Source: Gammaproteobacteria bacterium (GTDB lineage: Bacteria > Pseudomonadota > Gammaproteobacteria > UBA1113). Taken from it: 32,077 nucleotides of DNA. Both the position numbers and the translations under genes were made by a program. The notes under the pieces were generated by a model. That model saw only the letters and a list, made by a program, of their open reading frames with translations. It was not told where the DNA came from and did no database searches. Location: NCBI GenBank assembly GCA_009885935.1, contig VFJT01000196.1, positions 1 to 32,077 of the forward strand. Reading direction: 5' to 3'. Positions 24,529 through 32,077 of the stretch are shown one piece after another (position 1 is the stretch's first letter; every line of letters begins with the position of its first letter).

Positions 24529-24558
24529 AGTAGTAATCAGTAGTAATAAGTAGTTAGA
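24529..24558. repeat. Three 10-nt tandem repeats upstream of rpoZ
   Basis: AGTAGTAATC, AGTAGTAATA and AGTAGTTAGA follow each other directly, one helical turn apart, 27 bp before the rpoZ start. A small hairpin ATCATC-ACC-GATGAT (24493-24507) lies upstream. Function unknown. Confidence 0.55.
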
Positions 24559-24584
24559 TTAAAAGTTAAATCAGGAGTTCAAAT

Positions 24585-24866
24585 ATGGCACGCGTTACCG
24601 TAGAAGATTGTTTAAAACACACCGATAACCGCTTTAGCTTGGTTTTATTAGCCGCAAGACGGGCTCGCCAGTTGTCGATGACGGCCATGCAGCCTTTGAT
24701 TGAAGCTGAAAATGACAAAAACACGGTGGTAGCCTTGCGTGAAGTTGCGGTGGGGCAGGTTAGCTTCGAGAAACTAGACGAATGGGATAAATTGTATCAA
24801 CCCATACCGCTAGCTCAGCAAATGGCGCAGAATCACCAACCTCCTATGGACGACGATACACTCTAA
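24585..24866 (+). CDS. rpoZ: RNA polymerase omega subunit
   Basis: 93 residues. [30 protein letters not shown] is the conserved RpoZ start, and [16 protein letters not shown] sequence ([16 protein letters not shown]) follows. Omega helps assemble the beta-prime subunit and forms part of a (p)ppGpp site on polymerase in Proteobacteria, so its place next to spoT makes sense. AGGAG lies 9 nt before ATG 24585. The C-terminus ends in an acidic tail. Confidence 0.97.
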   Translation: MARVTVEDCLKHTDNRFSLVLLAARRARQLSMTAMQPLIEAENDKNTVVALREVAVGQVSFEKLDEWDKLYQPIPLAQQMAQNHQPPMDDDTL

Positions 24867-24881
24867 AAAATCTTAGATGGG

Positions 24882-27035
24882 ATGAAAGATGAAATGGCAG
24901 ATGATTATTTTGCACCATTATCTAAAATCTTATCGGCACGTTATTCTCCCTCTGTAATAGAGTCTGTACACAAGGCTTATCTCTTAGCCCGTGAAGCACA
25001 CGAAGGGCAATGCCGTTATAGCGGCGAACCTTATATCACCCATCCCGTTGCCGTTGCGGGTATTCTGGCGCAAATGCATTTAGATTTACCCACTTTACAA
25101 GCCGCCTTATTACACGATGTCATCGAAGACACCCAAGTTAACAAACAAAGCATCACAGAACAATTTGGCCAGGATGTGGCGGAATTGGTCGATGGCGTCA
25201 GTAAATTAACGCAAATTAAATTTGAAAACAAAGCAGAAGCGCAAGCCGAAAATTTTCGTAAAATGATTTTGGCTATGGCCAAAGATATACGCGTGGTTAT
25301 CATCAAATTAGCCGATAGATTACACAATATGCGCACCTTGGGGGTGTTGCCTGAATCTAAACGTAAACGCATTGCACTAGAAACCCTGGAAATTTACGCG
25401 CCTATAGCCAATCGCTTAGGGATGCACAGTTTTCGCATTGAATTTGAAGATCTGGGTTTTGCCACACTGTATCCGCTACGGTATCGCGTGTTAAAACAAT
25501 CTGTAGCCAAAGCGCGCGGTAACCGTAAGGAAATCTTGGCTGAAATTGAAACCACCTTACAAAAAGCCTTACGCAATGTGGGGATCGCTGTGGTGAGTAT
25601 ATTGGGACGAGAAAAACACCTTTATAGCATTTATAAAAAAATGGTCAATAAGCACATTGCTTTTTCTGAAATTATGGATGTGTATGCTTTTCGTATTATT
25701 GTTAGCTCTGCAGACAGTTGTTATCGCGTTTTAGGCGCGATGCACACTTCATTTAAGCCGGTGCCGGAACGATTTAAAGATTATGTTGCTATACCCAAGG
25801 CCAATGGCTATCAATCGTTGCATACGGTTTTGTTTGGTCCTTATGGGGTGCCGATCGAAATTCAAATTCGCACCGAAGACATGGATGCAATGGCAGAAAG
25901 TGGTATTGCTGCCCATTGGTTATATAAAAGTTCCGCTAAAAATAAAGCTCGGGCGCATTTGCGTGCCCAAGCGTGGTTACAAGGTTTAGTGGATATGCAA
26001 AAAGGGGGAGATACTTCCTTAGAATTTATTGAAAACGTTAAGATCGATTTATTTCCCGACGAAGTGTATGTTTTTACCCCTAAAGGCAATATTTTAGAAT
26101 TGCCCCGCGGCGCCTGCCCGGTTGATTTTGCTTATGCAATCCATACCGACATAGGCAATGCGTGTGTTGCTGCCAAAATTAATCGTCGTTTAGCACCTTT
26201 GAGTAGTCAATTGTTAAGTGGACAAACGGTGGAAATTGTGACGGCCCCTGAAGCCAGACCCAATCCTACTTGGTTAAACTTTGTGGTTACGGCAAAGGCT
26301 CGCAGTGAAATCAGACAAGTAACGCAAAAGCAAAAACTGGGTGAATCTATTGAATTGGGACGGCGCTTATTAGAGCGGGCCTTGAGTACTTTATCCTTGC
26401 GCTTGCAAGATATTTCCCCTAAAAATCTAAAGCATGTGTTGCGAGAATCAAAATTTAAAACTCTGGATGAATTGTTGGAATCTATGGGCTTAGGCTCGCA
26501 GATCCCTTTAGCGGTGGCGCGACGGTTGGCTTTTGCAGTTAAGGAAGAAGCAGTAGAAGAGGAACAAGAAAAACAGAAAGCAACCCGCCTGTTAGCGAAA
26601 CAACCCTTGGTCATCAAAGGCAGCGAGGGTTTGGTCGTGACTTTTGCAGAATGTTGTAGACCCATCCCTGGCGACGTTATAGTGGGCATTTTATCCGCTG
26701 GTCGCGGCATGGTGATTCATCGCGAGCAATGCAAAGAAGTCAAGCAGTTACACGGCACGCCTACTTGCATTTATTTAAGCTGGCAAGAAGACACGCCGGG
26801 TGAGTTTTACACACAGATTGTAGCCGATGTTTATAATCGACGCGGTGTTTTAGCGGAATTGGCAGCCGCTATTTCATTTTCTTCAGCCAACATTGAAGAT
26901 GTGCGGGTGAAAGATAAAGATGGTCGTTACAGCGAAGTGAACATGACGATTACAGTGCGCGATAGACAGCATCTAGCACAAGCGTTGCGGCGCATTCGGG
27001 CCTTAGAGGCTACCATACGAGTTGTTAGAATTTAG
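24882..27035 (+). CDS. spoT: Bifunctional (p)ppGpp synthetase/hydrolase SpoT
   Basis: 717 residues. The N-terminal HD hydrolase has THPVAVAGIL and LLHDVIEDT (His-Asp about residues 78-79). The synthetase domain has RFKDYVAIPKANGYQSLHT near residue 300; its RxKD motif is the form found in bifunctional enzymes, whereas RelA-only enzymes carry ExDD. A TGS domain (FPDEVYVFTPKGNILELPRGA) and a C-terminal ACT domain (about residues 640-717) follow, with the Cys-containing AECCRPIPGD segment between. Likely to both make and degrade the alarmone. Start ATG 24882 (or 24894); 15 nt after rpoZ. Confidence 0.97.
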   Translation: MKDEMADDYFAPLSKILSARYSPSVIESVHKAYLLAREAHEGQCRYSGEPYITHPVAVAGILAQMHLDLPTLQAALLHDVIEDTQVNKQSITEQFGQDVAELVDGVSKLTQIKFENKAEAQAENFRKMILAMAKDIRVVIIKLADRLHNMRTLGVLPESKRKRIALETLEIYAPIANRLGMHSFRIEFEDLGFATLYPLRYRVLKQSVAKARGNRKEILAEIETTLQKALRNVGIAVVSILGREKHLYSIYKKMVNKHIAFSEIMDVYAFRIIVSSADSCYRVLGAMHTSFKPVPERFKDYVAIPKANGYQSLHTVLFGPYGVPIEIQIRTEDMDAMAESGIAAHWLYKSSAKNKARAHLRAQAWLQGLVDMQKGGDTSLEFIENVKIDLFPDEVYVFTPKGNILELPRGACPVDFAYAIHTDIGNACVAAKINRRLAPLSSQLLSGQTVEIVTAPEARPNPTWLNFVVTAKARSEIRQVTQKQKLGESIELGRRLLERALSTLSLRLQDISPKNLKHVLRESKFKTLDELLESMGLGSQIPLAVARRLAFAVKEEAVEEEQEKQKATRLLAKQPLVIKGSEGLVVTFAECCRPIPGDVIVGILSAGRGMVIHREQCKEVKQLHGTPTCIYLSWQEDTPGEFYTQIVADVYNRRGVLAELAAAISFSSANIEDVRVKDKDGRYSEVNMTITVRDRQHLAQALRRIRALEATIRVVRI

Positions 27036-27046
27036 GAGTATAGGAT

Positions 27047-27457
27047 ATGATAGAGCACAGCGAACGCAGAGCAATTTATACTAACAATGCGCCCGAGCCC
27101 ATAGGCATTTATTCACAAGCCTTAAAAGTAGGGCAAACAGTGTATTGTTCTGGGCAAATAGGCATAATTGCGCAAACGGGTGAAATGGCAGGCGATGATG
27201 TATTAACACAGATACGCCAAGTGTTTACCAATTTAGAAAGCGTGGCTAAAGCCTGCGGCGCCACTTTACAAGATTGCGCTAAGTTTACCGTTTACTTGCT
27301 AGACTTAAGTCATTTTCCCTTGATCAATGAAGTGATGCAAGAATATCTATCGCCGCCTTTTCCGGCACGCACCACGGTAGAAGTATCGCGTTTACCCAAA
27401 GGGGCTTTAGTCGAAGTGGATGCCATTATAGTACTGAATACGAAGCTCGCGATTTAG
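27047..27457 (+). CDS. ridA: RidA family 2-iminobutanoate/2-iminopropanoate deaminase
   Basis: 136 residues. Typical of RidA: a substrate-gating Tyr in PIGIYSQALKVG, CSGQIGI, FTNLESVAKACGATLQDCAKFTVYL, and PARTTVEVSRLPKGALVEVDAI with the conserved Arg that holds the substrate carboxylate. It hydrolyses reactive imines released by PLP enzymes. AGGA close before ATG 27047; 11 nt after spoT, same operon. It is convergent with the large effector-like gene (25 nt gap). Confidence 0.96.
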   Translation: MIEHSERRAIYTNNAPEPIGIYSQALKVGQTVYCSGQIGIIAQTGEMAGDDVLTQIRQVFTNLESVAKACGATLQDCAKFTVYLLDLSHFPLINEVMQEYLSPPFPARTTVEVSRLPKGALVEVDAIIVLNTKLAI

Positions 27458-27482
27458 AGGTTCTCGTCACTTTGCCCTTTTC

Positions 27483-30400
27483 TTAACATATAAGGCATGA
27501 TTCTCGGGCAGCGGGGGGGCTACTATCTTGCCTACTTGATGCTTCTTCTGGCGGATGCGGATGCTTCTGTTTGTAGATTTCTTCAGCAGCGGCTTTAAAA
27601 AGTTCATCAACATTAACGTTATCTTTAGCACTTGTGAAAAATACACGCATGCCGTGCTCTGCCGCAAAGTTGTTAATAATTTCCGCAGATATTTGACGAT
27701 GGTCACCATCATCCCATTTAGTCGCTACAAGTATTTTGATAACATTCTCGCTCGCATACCTATCTATTTTTCTCAGCCATTGCGGCACATTATTGAATGA
27801 AACAACATCAGTGCTGTCAAAAGCGATAATTACAGCCGCACGAGGGAGGCGATTATAATTTGCTGTTCGAAATCGCTCTTGGCCAGCAATATCCCATATG
27901 TTTAATTTAACACATTTGCCATTAGTGTTGACCGCCCTGGATTTAAAATCTCCTCCAATGGTTGAGATATAATGCTCAGTATAGGTGTTATCAACAAAAC
28001 GAAGTAACAGACAGCTCTTTCCTACACCGCTATCACCAAGAAGTTCAATTTTATAAGTCTCATCATAGTTATATACGGCACCAGCAGGTAGTACCCTTGT
28101 TGTTGGCTGTACAGGTTGAGACTGAGGGCTTGCGTTACCCGCTGATGGTAGGCTACTACTTGAAGAACTACTACTTAGAAAGCTGAACCGTGATGAAAGA
28201 GAGAGGGGTCCACTCTCTATTTTGTTTTCTGAACAGCCCTTGGGTTGTTTAGGAAGGCTTCTTAATTTTAATTCGTCTCTTAGAAACTCTAAGTTAATAT
28301 TAAGGAGCTTTATTATTTCATTGATCAGGGATTCTAGGCCCTTTGCATCAATATTACCTTCATAAGTTCTTTCTTTAGTAAGAAAAGAATGCATCTTTTG
28401 TAATTCATCTTTCAAGTTTGATTCAGGCAACATTGTCTCCGCTAAAAGTGTCTGCCAGAGATTATCGTACAGAACATGATTAGTATATTTTTTTGCCAAA
28501 GCTCTTAAAATTTCTTCTATCTTTCCTCCAACTCGTTGATATTTTACGGCGGCCACTATAGTTTTAGGACACTGTGCTGGAGAAAGAACAAAGCAATTAG
28601 CCTTTGCCATAGCCCCGAAGACATAAATAATCCTCGCAGCTATTGATTCTTCTTCTATGTTACCTGCACTATATTGATATATTAACAATAATACTTTTTC
28701 TTTGCTAGCAGATGTATACTCGCTTGTTGAAATTTCATTTAAATCTATCGATGTAGCTATTGTCAAAAACCGTGACAAGCACTCTTGAGTCTTTGATGGG
28801 TCTTTAGATAATAATTCGGCAAGATATTTATAATATAAGTCTTCGGCAAGATTTCTCACGGGAATTGGATTAGAAGAGGAAGAGGAAGAGGAAGAGGAAG
28901 AGGAAGAGGAAGAGGAAGAGGAAGAGGAAGAGGAAGAGGAAGAGGAAGAGTTCATTCCAATTTCTTCTTGCAACTCTTTACAGTTTATTGCCACTGCCTG
29001 TTGGTAAGCAATAGCACTATATACTTCAGAAGGTATTTTTCCTGGTGCAAACGCTTTCTTGACGCATTGAAGTGATGCGTATGGGTTTCCGGCAGCAGAT
29101 CTTTTTTGTAAGCATTCATATGTTAGGTCGGCACCTTCGGCCTCTTCTTTTAATTTTGCCAGGTTGAAAGTAAAATCTATTTCTTTTTCAGTAATTATCT
29201 TTAAGAAAGCTATTAGCCGCAAACAGTTATTATACGAATCTTCGTTGTAGTAGGTCTGTATAATCGGCATAACCTTCTTAGTTAATTCGCCAGCCGTAAA
29301 TATTTTATTTTCTTCAGCTTCTCGAATAAGGTTTCGCAGCTCATGATAATTAGCGAGTTTATCTTTCACAATCGAAGCGACAATAAAATTTAAAAAAGCT
29401 AATTCAACTGCATTTATGATAGGTGACGGTTTTTCTACAGCTTTAAGTCCTTCAAAAAACTTAAGAACTCGTTGTTCGCAATTGGATTTTTTCGAAAAAC
29501 ATGAAAAAAGGGTTTCGAATAAACGATTAAGATCTGCTTCCGCTAATGTTTCTTTTTCATGAGAGAAGCCAATTAATTTTAATAGTTTTTCGATAAACTG
29601 ATTATCCTCACTAGGCTTACGTGTGTAATGGGCCATTGCTTCTGTCAGCATAGCAGTTAGATTCTTTATAAAGGAACCTCTTTGATCGAGATCGATCATG
29701 ATGGCCATTTCTAAAATATCTTCTATATCTTTTTCAGGTGAGCCATCGTTTATTGCGCAATTTATTGCACGTACCAGCGCATTAGGATAGATAGTTTGTA
29801 TTATTTTAGGATATAACTGAAACCAAACCTCTTGCATCCCTTCCTGTTTTTCTAAGCTAAAAACACATAATAATTTATTTTTGACAAAACTTTTAAGCTC
29901 CTCCATTACATCCTTTGAAATAACAAGTGCTTTTTTGTCAAAAAGAGTACGATATAGCTTAGAATAGTCTATATCGTTTTCAACGATAGTATCAACTGCC
30001 GTTTCGGCCCTTTTTCTTATCGGAGCGGGAATCTCGTCCCCCATTAGGTCTATACCTTTTTGATAGAAATAAACCAAACTAACTATTGTTTTAGCACCCA
30101 CATCAGTTTTAACGACCCCCTGCAATTGCGCGCACACAAAATCTTTGATCTCCGACTGGATTAACTGATCATTAAACTTGCAAAAAGATTTTTTATGCAA
30201 CAATGTGTCTTCTTCGATGCATATCAGATTATGTTGCCTAACGTAATAAGTATATAACCGTCCTTCCGCGCCCGGAAGACATGATGGAAAATCATCTTTT
30301 GTATTATTTTTGCTACTTGGATCATTATCATGGGCTGTTCTCACATCAAACAAGTTAGCCATAAAGAGATCAAAGCTATCTTCCCCAGACCTAGACATCA

Positions 30401-31472
30401 AATAACAATAAGCAACCGCCTCATCAAAACCGATTGCTGTGTGGGGATCATAGCTCGCAGAGTCAGCTTTAAATAAAAGTCTTAATACTGTGTGATAACG
30501 CGCGATGTCTTGTTCTTTCCAAGTCAGCAAATGTTTTGTTTCTTCCTTCAATACCTGTTTGCGTTTAGATGGCATGTTGAGCTTTGCTGCATCATCTGAA
30601 CCTTCAAGCTCAAACAATGCGTCACCGATTTTCCTAATCAACTCCTGTAACGTTTCCCCAGTATTAATTTTTCCAAATCGCGATTTACCTAGCCTTATTA
30701 TTTCTTTATTCTTGCCAGGCATCATAGAGCTTTCTCCACCAGCATTTGCAGGGATCTCAATTATTTTACTTTTTTCAATAGCAGCACCTCCTTCAAAACT
30801 TTTGGCATTATCACGATAGTAATGTTCTAGTGCCAAAAGCAGTTCTACCTCTGTAGGCAATGATGGGTCATACAGGGCAGAAAACAATAGCCCAACAAGT
30901 TCCTTAGAACGGTGATTTTTGATTTCGTTTAAGCTCAGTATAGCATAGATATGATCTTCTGATAATTTGATTTCATTGAGAAACCCCGCTAATTCAAGTA
31001 AATAGTTAGGATTTTTATGCTTGTACTCTGCTGCGGCAAAAGACAGAATAAAGTGAGCTATAATTTCTACACTGGCTATATTCAGCGTAATGGCTTTTTT
31101 ATAATCTTCTCGAGGTAGCTTTAAAATTAAAGCTTGTATTGATGGGTTAGCTCGCAGCAACCCAACATCACTTCCTTGTGCAGGTAACACGGAAATAAGT
31201 TTTTTAAGCATTTCCAATCCGAAGTTATCCTGCTCACTAGACAGGACTTTGCCTTTAGTGTTCTGACAATAACGAGTCAGTAACCTGTGCAAATTGCTAG
31301 CGATATCTTGGTCTGCATTACCTGATAGCGCCCCCTGTGCGCTAAACAAATCAAGTGCTGCAGCAGGGTCAAGTTCGTGTAGGTCAGCAGAATTGAAGAA
31401 TTTGACGCTAAAAGAGTTATAATTTCTCCTAGGGGATATTTCTTCAATCAGCTCACTATTACTACTAGCCAT
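27483..31472 (-). CDS. Large effector-like protein with C-terminal Rab-like GTPase and CaaX-like tail
   Basis: 1,329 residues. The last 190 form a small GTPase of Rab type: P-loop GDSGVGKS (1146-1153), switch I Thr in STIGGDF with the Rab-typical IGxDF, switch II WDIAGQERFRT keeping the catalytic Gln, TKWD in place of NKxD (TKxD is known in Rho proteins), and TSAK. It ends CLIC, which fits a prenylation CaaX box. The N-terminal 840 residues are helical and unrecognised; then come a 26-Ser tract (residues 842-867), another helical region and a Ser/Pro linker. No signal peptide or membrane span. Rab-like effectors are known in Legionella; secretion by Dot/Icm here is inference. Start ATG 31472 with AGAGG upstream. 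Confidence 0.92.
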   Translation of the reverse strand: MASSNSELIEEISPRRNYNSFSVKFFNSADLHELDPAAALDLFSAQGALSGNADQDIASNLHRLLTRYCQNTKGKVLSSEQDNFGLEMLKKLISVLPAQGSDVGLLRANPSIQALILKLPREDYKKAITLNIASVEIIAHFILSFAAAEYKHKNPNYLLELAGFLNEIKLSEDHIYAILSLNEIKNHRSKELVGLLFSALYDPSLPTEVELLLALEHYYRDNAKSFEGGAAIEKSKIIEIPANAGGESSMMPGKNKEIIRLGKSRFGKINTGETLQELIRKIGDALFELEGSDDAAKLNMPSKRKQVLKEETKHLLTWKEQDIARYHTVLRLLFKADSASYDPHTAIGFDEAVAYCYLMSRSGEDSFDLFMANLFDVRTAHDNDPSSKNNTKDDFPSCLPGAEGRLYTYYVRQHNLICIEEDTLLHKKSFCKFNDQLIQSEIKDFVCAQLQGVVKTDVGAKTIVSLVYFYQKGIDLMGDEIPAPIRKRAETAVDTIVENDIDYSKLYRTLFDKKALVISKDVMEELKSFVKNKLLCVFSLEKQEGMQEVWFQLYPKIIQTIYPNALVRAINCAINDGSPEKDIEDILEMAIMIDLDQRGSFIKNLTAMLTEAMAHYTRKPSEDNQFIEKLLKLIGFSHEKETLAEADLNRLFETLFSCFSKKSNCEQRVLKFFEGLKAVEKPSPIINAVELAFLNFIVASIVKDKLANYHELRNLIREAEENKIFTAGELTKKVMPIIQTYYNEDSYNNCLRLIAFLKIITEKEIDFTFNLAKLKEEAEGADLTYECLQKRSAAGNPYASLQCVKKAFAPGKIPSEVYSAIAYQQAVAINCKELQEEIGMNSSSSSSSSSSSSSSSSSSSSSSSSSSNPIPVRNLAEDLYYKYLAELLSKDPSKTQECLSRFLTIATSIDLNEISTSEYTSASKEKVLLLIYQYSAGNIEEESIAARIIYVFGAMAKANCFVLSPAQCPKTIVAAVKYQRVGGKIEEILRALAKKYTNHVLYDNLWQTLLAETMLPESNLKDELQKMHSFLTKERTYEGNIDAKGLESLINEIIKLLNINLEFLRDELKLRSLPKQPKGCSENKIESGPLSLSSRFSFLSSSSSSSSLPSAGNASPQSQPVQPTTRVLPAGAVYNYDETYKIELLGDSGVGKSCLLLRFVDNTYTEHYISTIGGDFKSRAVNTNGKCVKLNIWDIAGQERFRTANYNRLPRAAVIIAFDSTDVVSFNNVPQWLRKIDRYASENVIKILVATKWDDGDHRQISAEIINNFAAEHGMRVFFTSAKDNVNVDELFKAAAEEIYKQKHPHPPEEASSRQDSSPPAARESCLIC
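28872..28950. repeat. Hexanucleotide tandem repeat coding for polyserine
   Basis: GAAGAG is repeated thirteen times in succession (28873-28950) without interruption. On the coding (minus) strand this gives alternating TCT/TCC, 26 serines. The unit is a multiple of three, so slippage would change linker length and keep the frame. Confidence 0.95.
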
Positions 31473-31523
31473 AATTTATTTACCTCTACTAATGTTTCTA
31501 TTTATTACGTATTGTTCTGCGCA

Positions 31524-31552
31524 ATTCTAAGGCACTTCTCCATCTTTGTCAA
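31524..31552 (-). promoter_or_regulatory. Strong sigma-70 promoter of the Rab-like effector gene
   Basis: On the minus strand, a perfect TTGACA (31547-31552) and TAGAAT (31524-31529) are 17 nt apart. Transcription would begin about 45 bp before the ATG. No PmrA-like box was seen. Confidence 0.8.
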
Positions 31553-31629
31553 AACCCCTATTTAAAGAGGGTATATACTCATCGTACTTGAAGATGCGAT
31601 TCATGCTAAGAAAGGATATTATATACTAC

Positions 31630-31770
31630 AGGGTTATTCTAGAAGGGCGCCTCACGAGGCGCCCCTACAAAACGAGCCTCGGAACAGTGTAGGGGCGGCT
31701 CGAGAGGCGCCCCTACAAAACGAGCCTCGGAACAGTGTAGGGGCGGCTCGAGAGCCGCCCGAATAGCCCT
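31630..31770. repeat. 141-bp palindromic element with two identical 48-bp tandem units
   Basis: Outer ends AGGGTTATTC (31630) and GAATAGCCCT (31761) are inverted with one mismatch. Inside, 31656-31703 and 31704-31751 are identical 48-bp units, followed by a partial third. Each unit begins GAGGCGCCCCTAC and contains GTAGGGGCGGCTCGA. The rest of 31473-32059 holds only promoters as far as I can see. Confidence 0.85.
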
Positions 31771-32015
31771 GTGTCATAAACATTCTCTCGCATTTTCAAG
31801 TGGAATGGGTATATAAGGATAAGTTATTTTTTAAAAACAAAGAGTTACATACAACTAAGTATTATTTTGATTATCTAATGCAGTCTATTTATTTGCGCCA
31901 GAGCTAGCAATAATAGGCAGGTCAATCTCTTTTTGCTAGAGCATTCTGTCTTTCCTGAGGAAACAAAGGTTTGGGAGTCGTTCTGTAGCAGAGTATCAAA
32001 TAGGGGCAATTTTTA

Positions 32016-32024
32016 TGCTACAAT
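32016..32024 (+). promoter_or_regulatory. Extended -10 promoter for the gene at the right edge
   Basis: TGC-TACAAT is a good extended -10 about 36 bp before ATG 32060, with AAGGT as a ribosome-binding site in between. Confidence 0.5.
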
Positions 32025-32059
32025 AAACCCCTTATTGCAAACCTAAGGTAATACAAAAA

Positions 32060-32077
32060 ATGAACAATATAGCTGAA
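32060..32077 (+). CDS. Start of a gene cut by the right edge
   Basis: ATG followed by five codons (MNNIAE). AAGGT lies about 11 nt upstream and an extended -10 element further up, which supports a real start. Too little sequence to say what it encodes. Confidence 0.45.

Noticed and set aside
28872..28950. Phase-variable on/off switch
   Set aside because: The repeat unit is six bases, so changes in number cannot shift the reading frame.
31656..31751. CRISPR-like array
   Set aside because: The two 48-bp units are directly adjacent without spacers, and no cas gene is present.

Overview
The window looks like chromosomal DNA from a host-associated gammaproteobacterium of the Legionellales/Coxiellaceae type. 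This rests on gene content, not on a database match. Housekeeping genes of gammaproteobacterial type (xseB-ispA, rph, yicC, gmk-rpoZ-spoT-ridA, csrA) sit beside large genes with eukaryote-like features. These include a 1,329-residue protein ending in a Rab-like GTPase with a CaaX-like tail, and a 352-residue protein with protein-phosphatase-1-type docking motifs behind a PmrA-box-like promoter. No rRNA, tRNA or CRISPR array was seen.

Positions 1-5760 are read mostly on the minus strand. A likely three-gene operon (PQ-loop membrane protein, unknown protein, tandem-PAS hybrid histidine kinase cut by the left edge) is followed by a monofunctional catalase and a Phd/VapC-type toxin-antitoxin pair. 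Positions 5860-9030 hold a decayed transposase, a multi-spanning membrane protein, xseB-ispA and a convergent kinase-fold protein. Positions 9060-10984 carry two genes of effector-like character. Positions 10981-16857 (minus) hold rph, a SWIM/SNF2 helicase and an FMN-dependent glutamate-synthase-like protein.

Positions 16978-24353 are the most unusual part. yicC and gmk, often close neighbours in other genomes, are separated by about 5.9 kb. In between lie a candidate CsrA-sequestering small RNA (GGA in many hairpin loops) ending about 60 bp from csrA in convergent orientation; a GNAT-MFS-LuxR-acyl-CoA-dehydrogenase-like cluster; and a roughly 750-nt region packed with stem-loops, framed by a consensus-like promoter and an intrinsic terminator. 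The usual gmk-rpoZ-spoT-ridA order follows, so nucleotide metabolism, RNA polymerase and (p)ppGpp control are linked here. CsrA and its candidate antagonist RNA lie a few kilobases away; in Legionella and Coxiella relatives the Csr and stringent systems help govern the switch between replicative and transmissive states.

Positions 27483-31472 encode the Rab-like effector candidate. Small GC-rich palindromic repeats ending in GTAGGGGC/GCCCCTAC are scattered at 12683, 23381, 24401 and 31630. Two of them show a compensatory base-pair change. The right edge contains the first six codons of another gene.
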